Shown here: positions 41,154 to 52,772 of the stretch, in pieces
Layout of the letters: the number at the start of each line of letters is the position of its first letter
Numbering within the stretch: position 1 is the stretch's first letter
From: Eustoma russellianum
Taxonomy: Eukaryota; Streptophyta; Magnoliopsida; Gentianales; Gentianaceae
Direction: 5' to 3'
Length of the DNA: 64,000 nt
Assembly (NCBI GenBank): GCA_036186865.1
Contig: AP025040.1
Coordinates: 36,323,425 to 36,387,424 of the forward strand
Translations under genes and position numbers: made by a program
The notes under the pieces: model-generated
The model's database searches: none
Seen by the model: only the letters and a program-made list of their open reading frames with translations
What the model was told of the DNA's origin: nothing

Positions 41154-42368
41154 TGGCCTCTTCAGCAGCTGCGTCTGTCATAGCATGGACTCTTGCATTT
41201 GTACGCTGACGCTGGTTCTTAGGTTGTTGCTGCTGTGGGGCCCCTTTCTCTAGGCAATCTTTGACCATGTGTCCTGCTTTTCCACACCCAAAGCATGTGG
41301 TTCCTTTATCCGGACAGTCTTTGAGGATGTGGCCCACCTTGCCACACCCGAAGCACTTTCATGCCTGAAAGTAGCACTCCCCAACATGACGCTTATTGCA
41401 GTGAGAGCAGTTTGGAATGGCTGACTGCTGGCCCTGATTATTTGACTGATTCTTTTCAGAACGGCGTTGAAACCGATTCTTTCCTTGTCGTCCTGGACCT
41501 CTTGAGTTCTGCTTTGCGGCTTTGCAGGATCCTCCATTCCCTGATGTCTCTCTTCCTATTTTCTGTCCTATCTCATCACGGCGAATAATATCCCTCTCTA
41601 TTCTGTAGCAAGTGTCCAATAGTGCACCAAAATTGGTCGGGTTTGCATTGGCCAACCAGGTCCTGATCATAGGGTTTAACCCTCTCTCGAACTTCAACAT
41701 TTTAGTCTCTTCATCGTTCATTGTAGACGGTTGAAATCTTCCCAGGGCTATGAACTTGTTAGCATACTCTGCAACTGTCATTCCTTGCTTTTGTACTAAT
41801 GATTCGAACTCATGTCTCTTTTGCAACTTGACTGATGGTGGTACGTAAAATTTGTTAAATTCTTGGAGAAATCTTTCCCATGGAATCGGCCTTGGCAGGG
41901 ATTGCATGTTTGCCTTCAACCACTGGTTGGCCTCCCCAAGTAGGAACGGCCTAACAGCTTGAGTCTTTACTTCCTCAGGTGCTTGGATCAACTCAAAACA
42001 ATTTTCCACTTCGTCCCGCCACTCCTCAGCGGCATCTGAGTCTGATTTTCCTTCGAAGGGTGGAACATTAGCTCTTTTTAATTTTCCAAAATAGTATTAA
42101 GCATCCCTGTCTAGCTCGTGAGGCTGAGGAGGATTCTGATGTAACATTACCTGACCGATTTGGGCTATGATCTGGCAGAAATTCTGAAAAGCATTTATGT
42201 CTGGAATCATTTGTGGTAAAGGCCCCTGGGGTTGGGGAATATTCTGAGCTAGGGGCGGATTTTGATCTTGTGGTGGTGGTGGTGGAGGGACCTGAGCAGG
42301 TGGAGGAGGAATAGGCTCATGCACCTCTGGTCTGGCTCTGGCAGGTCTGCCTCGTGGTCATGCCATCT
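41128..42368 (-). pseudogene. A gag with three zinc knuckles, broken by stops
   Basis: Minus strand. The likely start Met is at 42368, with a stop two codons later, then a proline/glutamine-rich N-terminus (PPPPAQVPPPPPPQDQNPP) to a stop at 42097. The retrotransposon-gag core follows (FELIQAPEEVKTQAVRPFLL, EFNKFYVPPSVKLQKRHEFE, LGRFQPSTMNDEETKMLKFE) to a third stop at 41359. Then come CX2CX4HX4C-type knuckles (CFGCGKVGHILKDC, CFGCGKAGHMVKDC), preceded by CSHCNKRHVGEC. Size and order fit Tekay/Del gag, which packages element RNA. Confidence 0.87.
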
Positions 42369-42645
42369 GCACTATGAAGTGTCGGTGTTTTATTCAAGGT
42401 TGGAATGTCGTAATATGTGACAAAATTTAATTCATAATTCAATAGAAATTTAAATGGATAACTCAAGAAGATATAAAATTTCATTAGCTAGGATTTTCGT
42501 TATTAAGTCATGACTCTAATTTCTAGCCTAAGTCATCCTAGTCTAAGGTCAACCCTCATCTAAGATCATGACTTACATCTAAGATCAATCATAGATTTCT
42601 AAAATCATAGCTTAATTCTATATTCTGCCCGAATCTAGAGCCTCA

Positions 42646-42657
42646 GCACTGATACCA
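42646..42657 (-). other. Element A primer-binding site
   Basis: Minus strand TGGTATCAGTGC, one mismatch to the initiator tRNA-Met complement, two bases from the 5' LTR start at 42660. The leader between it and gag (42369-42645) has no other feature. Confidence 0.85.
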
Positions 42658-42659
42658 CC

Positions 42660-44004
42660 TGTAGCGCCCCGCACCCCGGCCTAGCCGGATACGGTGCGCC
42701 CGCCGTACTTCACTACGGAGAGTACCAGGCGTCAATCCATAACATGTCTTGGTCCATCACAAAATATGTGGACCTTCATGCTTACACATTAACAAGTAAG
42801 CAAAACCGAGGTAGAATAAAAACTTTTAAGATAAAAGCGTCTAAACATCCATCATAAGTTTTACAAACATGCTCACAAATACGGAAATCCGAAAGTCAAT
42901 GTTTTCAACACAAGTTCATAAATAGTTCATCAATCATGATCATCATGGCAAAAACCCTTAAGTCGTCCTTCTTTCGCTCTTCTACAGATAGGGAACCCTA
43001 GGCTCATCCTCGATCCACTCGACCCTATTTCGTGCGGGTTCTGGGAGGAAAAATAAGGGGTGAGTGTCAATGTTACCAGCAAGTAAACCATAAATAATCA
43101 TGAATTAAATGGAAAGTACATACAAGAACCAAACCCCAAAAGTTTTGGTTTAGTAACATACCTGACCTTCCATCCAACATCCGTAAGTAACAAGCTCATA
43201 ACTTATTAAAAATCATAACTTAGGAGCTATTAAGTCATAACATCTTAGCCTAAGTAACAATGTACCAAATATTCGACGAACCATTAAATGCAACAGGCAT
43301 GAGTATGCACATGCGATGCATCATGATCAAAATGAGGATAAGTTCTTTCTTTTTTCTTTCAAAACATCATCGCCAATAAAAACTAGAGAATGTTCAGTTC
43401 TATTCTATCCCGATCTAAGGCGGTCATATTCTTCCCTTCGGATCTATTATTTCTGGATCCGAAAATGGTCACATCATCAATCATAGTCATCAGGTCTATT
43501 CTCTCTGGGTCTGTACGGTCATAATCGTCATAACTAGGTCTATTCTCTCCGGACCTGAACAATCATAACCATCAGATCAATTAACCCCAGATCTGGAGCG
43601 GGTCATGCTGGCCAGAAATATACGGTACCGATGGAAAGCGTTCTTTTCAAAACGGAATCTTTTCTTTAAAAACGTTTTTTCATCATTCTTTATCATAAAA
43701 TCAGTTTCCTAAATCATGTAAGTGACAATGATGCAATGTATGACATGTACCATGCAACTCGTGACATAATGCGTTTCATGCATACAAGTACGATTTTATT
43801 CTTTAGGCTGAAAAAATTTCCAAAATTATCGTTCCGTTTGCATGGCCTCAAAACCTCATATTTTAGGCCCATTATCCTGATTTCTTGACATACATATGCA
43901 TAAGGGTGTCTTTTCTACTTGCCATAAAATTTTCGTAACGTTTCGAGATATATAAGACCCTTAAACTATTAAATTACCAAACAGGGTACTGCTGAATTCA
44001 GCAG
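42660..44004 (-). repeat. Element A 5' LTR, part left of C
   Basis: Begins TGTAGCGCCCCG on the plus strand. The region 43390-43610 holds degenerate repeats around (G/T)TC(T)ATTCT...GG(A/T)(C/T)(C/T)TG with CGGTCATA/ACAATCATAA words, reminiscent of the repeated block in X LTRs. It ends AGCAG (44000-44004), the target site of C. Joined with 52773-55377 the LTR is 3950 bp. Confidence 0.88.
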
Positions 44005-45404
44005 TGATACGAATATGGTTCGTATGTTAATGTTGTCCCGATCTTTCTTCACTCTCCAAACGTCCCTCAAGCCTTGAATGTGATGGACAATGGTGCCAAG
44101 CAACCACCTTCCTTTCAAGCCTCCAAATTCGTTTGGTTATGTGTGTTTCAATCCGCCCAATCCAACCAGTCACTCCTAATCCTTGGATTGTGGATCACCA
44201 ACAAGGAACACACAATCCTTAATTGGGTCTAGCCTTGATTTAGATATGTGTAAACCAAAGGAAAAACACAAACTTTTATTCAAGAAACTCAAGAACAAAA
44301 GATAACCTAAAAACCGTAGGGTTGTAGTTCAAAGATGAAAATAGTCTAACTAACAAAAGAAATGCTAAGTGATCAATATATTTGATTACAAGCCTTGTTG
44401 GCCACTCTCAAAAAACGGCTAGGGCTTCTTGGGTTTTCCTTGTTGGCGCCACTTCCTTCCTTGAGATGCAACAATCAGAATTTGTTATTTTAGGTAAGTT
44501 TCTTTCTCTTGGCAAATCCACAATTATTGTCTCAATCACCAATTATTGCATTATAGCCCTCCTTCTAGAACTTGCCTTGTGCATCACATTGCCTTCATAA
44601 CGCCATCAGCCTTTCCTTGTGACACAAGAGCTAATTTTGGTAACTTCCTCTTTCTTGAATTATCTCCTTATTTGCTCCAAATCTTCAATTATGACTCCAT
44701 AATTCATTCCAATCATACCAATCTGATTTATGCCATTCTAGAAGGTTTCTCAATTGCAATTGTTGAGGCTAGGCGGCTGCCCCTCTCTTCAAGAAAGCCG
44801 AAAACCCTAAGTTGCACAATTGGACTTGTTTTGGACTTCTTTCTTGCAGCTCTTGTATCTATTTTTGTGGACCGATTTTGACAAAACCCAAAACATGAAA
44901 GATGCTCCAAATTAAGTCTACTTCAAGGTCCAGCTGGTTCCATGCACTCCCATTCTCGTTTGAAAGCCCAAAATCACAAAACAGCCTTGTATGGACAAGC
45001 TTGGTCCAAATCTGAGAAGCCCTCCTTTCCAAAGCTCAAGACGTTTGATCCAAGACTTGTAACACCTACAAAACACACTCGTACACCAAACATAAGTATT
45101 CTAAACAAACTTTAAAAGAAGCAAACGAAAAGACAACTAAAAGCCACAGAAACGGCACCCACAAGCGGACTGACTATCATTGGATAATCAGTTCTTAAGC
45201 TCAACAATGAGCACCCATTTAGGAGGAACATCCATTGGTTCATCTTGCACATGTTTGGTTAGGAAGGAGCCAACATCAAAACCAAGTTGGAAACCAAGGT
45301 GAAGACAATCAGTCCTCTTGGTTTGGCTCCTTGTCAAAGGCCCCTTATGGTTAAGGGCACCTTGTGCAAGCTCCTTATTAGGGGGCTGTTCCTCAGCCTC
45401 ATCA
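44005..45404 (-). repeat. 3' LTR of C
   Basis: On minus it starts TGATGAGGCTGAGG and ends CATATTCGTATCA. The first 217 bp (45404 to 45188) are coding, forming the pol tail. Confidence 0.95.
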
Positions 45405-48400
45405 ATCCCCCCCTCCTCAAAAGGATTCGCCCTCGAATCATCAAGATAAAAATGCTCAAAAGGGGAAAGATCACTTACATTGAAGGTGTTGGAAACTGAA
45501 CCATACCTGTCTGGAGGAAGATCAAGCACGTAAGCATTTGGACCAACCTTTTGAATGACCTTAAAAGGTCCATCTCCTCTAGGCATAAGCTTGGACTTCC
45601 TCTCCTTAGGAAACCGTTCCTTCCTTAAATGCAACCAAACAAGATCTCCAGGATAAAACACAACATCTTTTCTATGCTTGTTAGCTTGTTTGGCATACTG
45701 TTTATTCTTTCTTTCAAGTTGGAGTTTAACCTTTTCATGCAACTTTTTGATCATTTCAGCTCGTTGTTTACCATCCATGCTAGTACGCTCATCAATTGGA
45801 ATAGGCAACAAATCAAGTGGGGAGTGGGGTAGAAAGCCATAGACAACTTCAAAAGGGGAATACAAAGACCCACTATGAACAGCCCTATTGTAAGCAAACT
45901 CAATATGTGGTAAACATTCTTCCCAATTTTTTAGATTGCTTTGGATTAAAGCACGCAACATTTGTGACAAGGTCCGATTTACCACCTCAGTTTGGCCATC
46001 TGTTTGTGGATGTGCAGTAGTAGAAAACAAAAGCTTAGTTCCCAACTTGCTCCAAAGCACACGCCAAAAATGACTCAAGAATTTACTGTCCCTATCACTA
46101 ACAATTGTTTTAGGCATGCCATGCAGTCGAACAACTTCTTTAAAGAACAGATTTGCAATGTAAGAAGCATCATCTACTTTGTGGCAAGCAATAAAGTGTG
46201 CCATCTTAGAGAATCTGTCTACCACAACAAAGACACTATCTCTACCACCTTTTGATCTAGGTAAGCCAAGAACAAAGTCCATAGAAATGTCCTCCCAAGG
46301 TGCACTAGGTACGTCCAAGGGTGTGTACAAACCATGAGGTTGTGTTTTCGACTTAGCTTGCCAACAAGTGATGCAACTACTACAAGCCTTTGCAACATCT
46401 GATTTCATGTGAGGCCAAAAGAAATGTTCCTTTAAAGTTTCTAAAGTTTTAAAAACTCCAAAGTGTCCCATTAACCCGCCCCCATGTGCTTCCTTAACCA
46501 ACAATTCACGCATTGATCCCTTAGGAATGCATAATCGTTTCTCCTTAAACAAATAGCCATCATGCAAATAAAATTTACCAAAAGGAGAATCAACACATGC
46601 ATCATAAATGGAAGCAAAATCAGAATCATCCTTATACAATTCCTTAACAAATTCAAAGCCAAGCAAGTGTGAAGACAACTTAGTAATCAAAGTATACCTT
46701 CTAGACAAAGCATCAGCAACTATGTTATCTTTTCCTTGCTTATACTTAATGACATAAGGAAATTGCTCAATAAACTCAACCCACTTTGCATGCCTCTTAT
46801 TCAGTTTTCCTTGACTCTTAAGGTACTTCAAACTTTCATGATCAGTATGAATGACAAACTCTTTGGGTTGCAAGTAGTGTTGCCAAGTTTGTAAGGACCT
46901 TACCAAAGCATACAACTCCTTATCATAAGTAGGATAGTTCAATGCAGCACCTTTCAACTTTTCACTAAAATAAGCAATAGGATGCTTACCTTGGGTTAGA
47001 ACAGCTCCAATTCCTACGCCACTTGCATCACACTCTATCTCAAATGTATCATCAAAGTTTGGCAACTTCAAGATAGGTGCTGTAGTGAGACGTCTTTTAA
47101 GCTCATCAAACGCCCTTTGTTGGGCTTCCCCCCAATGGAATCCAACCTCCTTCTTGACTATCTCATTCAATGGTGCGGCTACGGTTGAAAAGTCCTTGAC
47201 AAACCGCCTATAAAAACCTGCCAAACCATGAAAGCTCCTCACTTCTCCCACACTCTTTGGTGTAGGCCATTCGAGGATGGATTTCACCTTGTCTTGATCC
47301 ATTTCAATCCCTGCAGAACTGATTACAAAACCAAGAAAAACAACTTTGTCCAAACAAAAAGAACATTTCTTAAAGTTAGCATAAAGTTTTTCTTTTCTTA
47401 GCTTTTCAAAAACAGCTCTTATGTGATCTAAATGCTCTTCTAAGGTTTTAGAATAGATCAAGATGTCATCAAAATAAACCACAACAAACTTCCCAATAAA
47501 AGCTCTCAAAACTTCATTCATTAGTCTCATGAATGTACTAGGTGCATTAGTTAACCCAAAAGGCATAACTAACCATTCATACAATCCAAATTTAGTTTTA
47601 AAAGCTGTTTTCCATTCATCACCCTCTCTTATCCTCACTTGAAAATAACCACTTTTCAAATCAATTTTCGTATACCATTGTGAACCATGCAACATATCAA
47701 GCATATCATCAAGTCTAGGAATGGGATACCTATACTTTACAGTGATTTTGTTGATGGCCCTACAATCTGTACACATCCTCCAAGTGCCATCTTTTTTTGG
47801 AACAAGGATGACTGGCACTGCACTTGGACTCATACTTTCCCTTACCTTCTCCTTGGCCAAGAGATCCTCCACTTGCCTTTGTATCTCCTTTGTTTCCTCC
47901 GGATTGGCTCTATAAGCTGGCCTATTAGGTAGGACAGCCCCTGGAATAAAGTCAATGTGGTGCTCAATCCCTCTTAAAGGTGGCAACCCATGTGGTTCCT
48001 CCTCGGGAAACAAATCTGCAAATTCTTCCAACAAAGAAACAACACCACTAGGCAAGGTAGATGGTAAGTCATTCTTAGAAAACAAGCATGCAACACTATC
48101 TTTGTAAAGCATCACCAAAACAGTTTTATTATCATACAATGCATGTGTAACTTCACGAGATTTTGCAAAGAAAGCATGCTTCTTAGGTGGACGTGAAATT
48201 TGTGGGGTGGATGCTTGTGAAAGTGTTTGAACCGTGGGTGAGGGTGGACTGATTTGGGCCGTGGGTTGTGTACCCTTGGCCGAGGAGTTTGTGGCCTCCA
48301 AAAGGCTTCTTCTCTCCTTTTTAAGAACCTCTAAGAACCTTTTTTCAGCCTCCTTTTCCTTAGGATCTGAATGGTTCTTTTTCATCCTCTTAGCATCCTC

Positions 48401-48430
48401 ATAAACTTTATGTGGAGACAATGCATTGCA
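45188..48430 (-). CDS. C pol: RT, RNase H, integrase and LTR-crossing tail
   Basis: Minus strand, open for about 1080 codons from the frameshift at about 48427 (the open frame begins at 48463). In order, with residues counted from 48463: linker; RT with GIEHHIDFIPGA, WRMCTDCRAINK and catalytic YFDD (~328); RNase H (ECDASGVGIGAVLTQ, HTDHESLKYLKS); integrase finger HGGGLMGHFG ... CSSCITC (~655-700) and catalytic Asp in MDFVLGLP (~726), Asp in SDRDSKF (~786), Glu in QTEVVNRT (~824); C-terminus DLVWLHLRKERFPKERKSKL, FNVSDLSPF. It crosses the LTR border at 45404 and ends in the LTR (GPLTRSQTKRTDCLH, SFLTKHVQDEPMD). All catalytic residues checked are intact, in contrast to A and E. CRM clade by similarity and layout. 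Confidence 0.94.
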   Translation of the reverse strand, partial: CNALSPHKVYEDAKRMKKNHSDPKEKEAEKRFLEVLKKERRSLLEATNSSAKGTQPTAQISPPSPTVQTLSQASTPQISRPPKKHAFFAKSREVTHALYDNKTVLVMLYKDSVACLFSKNDLPSTLPSGVVSLLEEFADLFPEEEPHGLPPLRGIEHHIDFIPGAVLPNRPAYRANPEETKEIQRQVEDLLAKEKVRESMSPSAVPVILVPKKDGTWRMCTDCRAINKITVKYRYPIPRLDDMLDMLHGSQWYTKIDLKSGYFQVRIREGDEWKTAFKTKFGLYEWLVMPFGLTNAPSTFMRLMNEVLRAFIGKFVVVYFDDILIYSKTLEEHLDHIRAVFEKLRKEKLYANFKKCSFCLDKVVFLGFVISSAGIEMDQDKVKSILEWPTPKSVGEVRSFHGLAGFYRRFVKDFSTVAAPLNEIVKKEVGFHWGEAQQRAFDELKRRLTTAPILKLPNFDDTFEIECDASGVGIGAVLTQGKHPIAYFSEKLKGAALNYPTYDKELYALVRSLQTWQHYLQPKEFVIHTDHESLKYLKSQGKLNKRHAKWVEFIEQFPYVIKYKQGKDNIVADALSRRYTLITKLSSHLLGFEFVKELYKDDSDFASIYDACVDSPFGKFYLHDGYLFKEKRLCIPKGSMRELLVKEAHGGGLMGHFGVFKTLETLKEHFFWPHMKSDVAKACSSCITCWQAKSKTQPHGLYTPLDVPSAPWEDISMDFVLGLPRSKGGRDSVFVVVDRFSKMAHFIACHKVDDASYIANLFFKEVVRLHGMPKTIVSDRDSKFLSHFWRVLWSKLGTKLLFSTTAHPQTDGQTEVVNRTLSQMLRALIQSNLKNWEECLPHIEFAYNRAVHSGSLYSPFEVVYGFLPHSPLDLLPIPIDERTSMDGKQRAEMIKKLHEKVKLQLERKNKQYAKQANKHRKDVVFYPGDLVWLHLRKERFPKERKSKLMPRGDGPFKVIQKVGPNAYVLDLPPDRYGSVSNTFNVSDLSPFEHFYLDDSRANPFEEGGIDEAEEQPPNKELAQGALNHKGPLTRSQTKRTDCLHLGFQLGFDVGSFLTKHVQDEPMDVPPKWVLIVELKN
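45405..45418 (-). other. C polypurine tract
   Basis: Minus strand GAGGAGGGGGGGAT directly before the 3' LTR start TGATGAGG; it lies inside the pol reading frame (FEEGGIDEAEE). Confidence 0.9.
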
Positions 48431-49225
48431 ACTTAAACTTTTTGCCATTAAAAGTAAAAGCATACATGTTCAATCTACCATCATAAATAACATGCTTGTC
48501 AAATTGCCAAGGTCTACCTAACAAAATATGACTAGCATGCATAGGAGCTACACCACACAAAATTTCATCTTTGTAGCCGCCAATAGATAAAGACATCAGA
48601 ACTTGTTTAGACACATGAATCTCACCACAATCATTTAGCCAAGATAACCTATAGGGATGGGAATGATCAATCATAGGTAAATCTAGCTTTCTAACAAGTT
48701 CAATACTTGCAACATTAGCACATGAACCACTATCAATAATTAAAGTGCAAGTTTTGCCTTTTACCAAACAATGGATGTGGAAAATGTTCTCCCTTTGCAA
48801 GCTTTCTTCTTCCTCCTTCATGTGTGCACTTAAGGCTTTTCTTACCACAAGAAAGTCCTTGTATGCACCCTCTTCATCACTCTTTATCTCCTCAGCTGAG
48901 TCCTCTTGGTATTCTTCCTTTGTGGCTTCTTCTTCCTCCTCTTCTGAATAGAATTCATTGGTTTCCTCAAGGTACAACACTTTCTTGGCATTAGGGCAGT
49001 CCCTTGCATAATGCCCTCTCCCTCTACATTTAAAACACTCAATCTCCCTTGTCCTTGGAGGGTTTGCGGTTGCCTTGCCTTTGCCTTTGTCATTTTGACC
49101 TAGATTTGCACCATTGGTCCTTTGAGTGAAGTGTGGTTTATTTGGAGTGTTCTGGCTGTTTTGGCCGGGGGTGTTTGAACTTGGCCGTGCTCCTCCATTA
49201 CCATTAGACCTAGGCTGCACTTTAG
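48431..49225 (-). CDS. C gag C-terminus and protease
   Basis: Minus-strand frame open from 49220 to 48408. CCHC knuckle CFKCRGRGHYARDC (about 49035-48994), acidic linker (FYSEEEEEEATKEEYQEDS), protease with intact active site IIDSGSCANVAS and the fold motif HILLGRPWQFDKHVIYDG. It is separated from the gag core by a one-base shift near 49226 (next to a TTTT run) and from pol by a one-base shift near 48427, where an extra C relative to element B moves the frame. In CRM elements gag and pol usually form one continuous reading frame, so both shifts look like lesions or assembly errors rather than programmed frameshifting. Confidence 0.88.
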
Positions 49226-50167
49226 AAAAGAAGAAGTATTAGTTCTAAAACCAAATCCACTAGTAGAAGAACGTACCTTTAATTGCCGCTCAATTTTCTC
49301 AGCTTTGTGAACCATGGAATTTAGATCAACATAGGTAGTGAGTTCAAGTTGAAACCCAATCTCCTTATTAAGACCTCCCAAAAACCGAGCCATGGTTGCC
49401 TCCTCAGTTTCTTCAGTATCAGTTTTTATCAACAAACTCTCTAACTCCTTAAAGTATTCATCCACACTTTTGTTTCCTTGAGTTAGGCATTGCAACTTTT
49501 GGAACATGGATCTCTCGTAAGATTCTGGAATGAATTTCTTTCTCATCTCATATTTCATCTCATCCCAAGTTCCAATTGTGGGTTGTCTAGTCCTTCTTCT
49601 TATACTTTGAGTTTGGTCCCACCAAATCAAGGCATATTCCAAGAACTCTATACTTGCATATCTCACTTTTTGCAACTCGGTATAGTTGGTATAGGAAAAG
49701 ATCATGTCAACTTTTCTCTCCCACTCAATGTAGGCTTCAGGGTCACTTTTACCATAAAAGGGTGGAATGTTTATTTTGGTTTTCAAATAATCATCCTCTT
49801 GAGGCACATACCTCCTAGGTTGTATTCGGCCTTGAGGTCTTGGGTATACCTCCTCAACCTCTTCCTCTTCATAGTAGTCATTCCATTCCTCCCTAACAGG
49901 TTGTGGTCTCACTCCGTGTCTCCTATCTCCTCTACCCCTTGCTCCTCCTCTACCTCCCATGCTTGTGGACCCCTTAGGTTCAGTTCCACGGGATGTTTGG
50001 CCTTGGATTTGAGGTGGGGGCTGTTCTTGGGTAGGAGGTGTGTTGGATGTCATCCTTGCTTCCCACTCATCCAACCTAGATTGCATGGTACTAAGCATTT
50101 GTGCCATCTTTTCCATGGAAAATTCCACTTTGTCTCCTCCTCCTTGGGTACTGTTTGACCCCTCCAT
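49226..50167 (-). CDS. C gag core (capsid)
   Basis: Minus strand. The frame opens at 50194, but I favour the second Met at 50167 (MEGSNSTQGGGDKVEF). Residues ~1-130 are glycine/proline/arginine-rich (GGRGGARGRGDRRHGVRPQP), then acidic. A retrotransposon-gag domain follows at ~135-300 (YIEWERKVDMIFSYTNYTEL, KYEMRKKFIPESYERSMFQK, GNKSVDEYFKELESLLIKTD, FLGGLNKEIGFQL). The true frame breaks near 49226; the ORF's last 42 codons to 49100 are out-of-frame residue. Forms the virus-like particle around element RNA. The matching domain is deleted in B and fused to other sequence in F. Confidence 0.92.
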
Positions 50168-50194
50168 GGCAACCTGAAACGCTTTCACAAACAA

Positions 50195-51354
50195 GAAAAG
50201 AAGAAAACTAACACAAGAAACAAAAGTGAGTTGTTAGTGAAAACAAAAAAAAGGAAAACGAAAATCTGTTTGGCCCTTTTTTTTGTCCTCCCTTGTTTTC
50301 TCTCAATTGTTCAAGTGTTTTTCCTTGGCCAATCGTGAGCTAGAACCTCTTAAGGCAAGTCCCAAATTGGCTAACCACAATCTGTTTCGTTTTCTGTCCT
50401 TGTAATCTTCTTTTGCCTTCAAAAACACCAATTGATCACAAGTGGTAAAACAGCTTCAAGAAATTTAGAGCACAATTTTTAAACACACTTAATAACTATG
50501 ATTCAAAGAAACAAGAAACCAAAAGTGATGTAGTTGGTTGAACCAAAGAATTGCTAGGGGTTGTCCTGGGCAATCTTTAATTAAACCAACTTATGCAATA
50601 TCAAATGCAAGCTCTTTGATTGATAGTATGAATGTGTATCCAAGGTTGAGAATTGAATGCTCTATGCGTGTTGTTTTTGGGGTTGGGTAGTAGATGCAAA
50701 AGATGGAATCTTTGTTCAAAAAGGAACTTCTTTTCTCTTCCTTTCTTTGTGCACCTTTTTTTTTGTTGTTTTTTTGTGCACGTTTTCTTTTCCTTTCTTT
50801 TCCTTTTTTTTTTTGACGTTCAAAGCAGCCTTGATGCAACCTTTGTTTTGCTTTTGCGAGAATCAGTTGTGTATGCTTGAAAGATGATCCTTTTTGTGTT
50901 TGTATGGATGTGTAGTAGAAAACAGATTTTCCTTGGATACCACTACAACCAAAACAAACAACTTGTATTCAATATCACACAAGCAAATTTAATTAAAAGC
51001 TTCGCTAACAACAAGGTGTTTGACTCAAAGGTAGCTTCTTTTAGGCCGTTGGGCTGATTTTAGATGGAGTTAAGCCCTATTCAATGCAAACAACGATGAT
51101 CCTAGAGTTAAGTGTGTTGAAGATGAGATCTTTAATGATAGGTGATCAATATTGATGCAAAAGGTGAAGCCTTTTTTTTGTGGTTTTCGTTGGACTGAAG
51201 AAAAAAACAATCTTTGTTTTTGTTTTGATGAAATGAAGCAAAAGATCAATGTTTTTTTTTTTTTTTGTCAACAAACGTTTTTTTTTTTTTTTTGAATGAT
51301 TGAGAATAACAAGAATGACACAAGAAAAGATATTTGAGATGAAGATAAACGAGA
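50195..51354 (-). other. C 5' leader, non-coding
   Basis: About 1.2 kb between primer site and gag. It has long plus-strand T runs (about 50757-50814, 51250-51266, 51278-51292), which are A runs on the element's sense strand; small plus-strand ORFs such as 50653-50880 come from these. No motif beyond that. Confidence 0.75.
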
Positions 51355-51366
51355 GCTCTGATACCA
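51355..51366 (-). other. C primer-binding site
   Basis: Minus strand TGGTATCAGAGC, exact initiator tRNA-Met type, two bases from the 5' LTR. Confidence 0.95.
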
Positions 51367-51368
51367 CT

Positions 51369-52767
51369 TGATACGAATATGGTTCGTATGTTAATGTTGT
51401 CCCGATCTTTCTTCACTCTCCAAACGTCCCTCAAGCCTTGAATGTGATGGACAATGGTGCCAAGCAACCACCTTCCTTTCAAGCCTCCAAATTCGTTTGG
51501 TTATGTGTGTTTCAATCCGCCCAATCCAACCAGTCACTCCTAATCCTTGGATTGTGGATCACCAACAAGGAACACACAATCCTTAATTGGGTCTAGCCTT
51601 GATTTAGATATGTGTAAACCAAAGGAAAACACAAACTTTTATTCAAGAAACTCAAGAACAAAAGATAACCTAAAAACCGTAGGGTTGTAGTTCAAAGATG
51701 AAAATAGTCTAACTAACAAAAGAAATGCTAAGTGATCAATATATTTGATTACAAGCCTTGTTGGCCACTCTCAAAAAACGGCTAGGGCTTCTTGGGTTTT
51801 CCTTGTTGGCGCCACTTCCTTCCTTGAGATGCAACAATCAGAATTTGTTATTTTAGGTAAGTTTCTTTCTCTTGGCAAATCCACAATTATTGTCTCAATC
51901 ACCAATTATTGCATTATAGCCCTCCTTCTAGAACTTGCCTTGTGCATCCCATTGCCTTCATAACGCCATCAGCCTTTCCTTGTGACACAAGAGCTAATTT
52001 TGGTAACTTCCTCTTTCTTGAATTATCTCCTTATTTGCTCCAAATCTTCAATTATGACTCCATAATTCATTCCAATCATACCAATCTGATTTATGCCATT
52101 CTAGAAGGTTTCTCAATTGCAATTGTTGAGGCTAGGCGGCTGCCCCTCTCTTCAAGAAAGCCGAAAACCCTAAGTTGCACAATTGGGCTTGTTTTGGACT
52201 TCTTTCTTGCAGCTCTTGTATCTATTTTTGTGGACCGATTTTGACAAAACCCAAAACATGAAAGATGCTCCAAATTAAGTCTACTTCAAGGTCCAGCTGG
52301 TTCCATGCACTCCCATTCTCGTTTGAAAGCCCAAAATCACAAAACAGCCTTTTATGGACACGCTTGGTCCAAATCTGAGAAGCCCTCCTTTCCAAAGCTC
52401 AAGACGTTTGATCCAAGACTTGTAACACCTACAAAACACACTCGTACACCAAACATAAGTATTCTAAACAAACTTTAAAAGAAGAAAACGAAAAGACAAC
52501 TAAAAGCCACAGAAACGGCACCCACAAGCGGACTGACTATCATTGGATAATCAGTTCTTAAACTCAACAATGAGCACCCATTTAGGAGGAACATCCATTG
52601 GTTCATCTTGCACATGTTTGGTTAGGAAGGAGCCAACATCAAAACCAAGTTGGAAACCAAGGTGAAGACAATCAGTCCTCTTGGTTTGGCTCCTTGTCAA
52701 AGGCCCCTTATGGTTAAGGGCACCTTGTGCAAGCTCCTCATTAGGGGGCTGTTCCTCAGCCTCATCA
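51369..52767 (-). repeat. 5' LTR of C
   Basis: 1399 bp, nearly identical to 44005-45404. The segment 52551-52767 is an orphan copy of the pol tail coding sequence. Confidence 0.95.
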
Positions 52768-52772
52768 AGCAG

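Larger units (their letters stand above)
44005..52767 (-). mobile_element. Element C: young, nearly complete CRM-clade chromovirus
   Basis: Full LTR-to-LTR element inserted in A's LTR: left (3') LTR 44005-45404 (1400 bp), right (5') LTR 51369-52767 (1399 bp), target duplication AGCAG at 44000-44004 and 52768-52772. By eye the LTRs differ by about seven substitutions and one base of length, pointing to recent insertion. It has a perfect primer site, polypurine tract, gag, protease and a long pol that reads into the LTR, as in CRM. Two single-base frame breaks lie in the gag-protease-pol reading. Confidence 0.95.

Noticed and set aside
48400..48470. Programmed frameshift between gag-protease and pol in C
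   Set aside because: No convincing slippery site, and element B has the same junction without the extra base; a lesion or error is simpler.
49490..50158. 222-codon plus ORF opposite C gag
   Set aside because: Exact antisense of the gag domain, which has clear homology on the minus strand.
50653..50887. Two overlapping Phe-rich plus ORFs
   Set aside because: Created by long T runs in the C leader.
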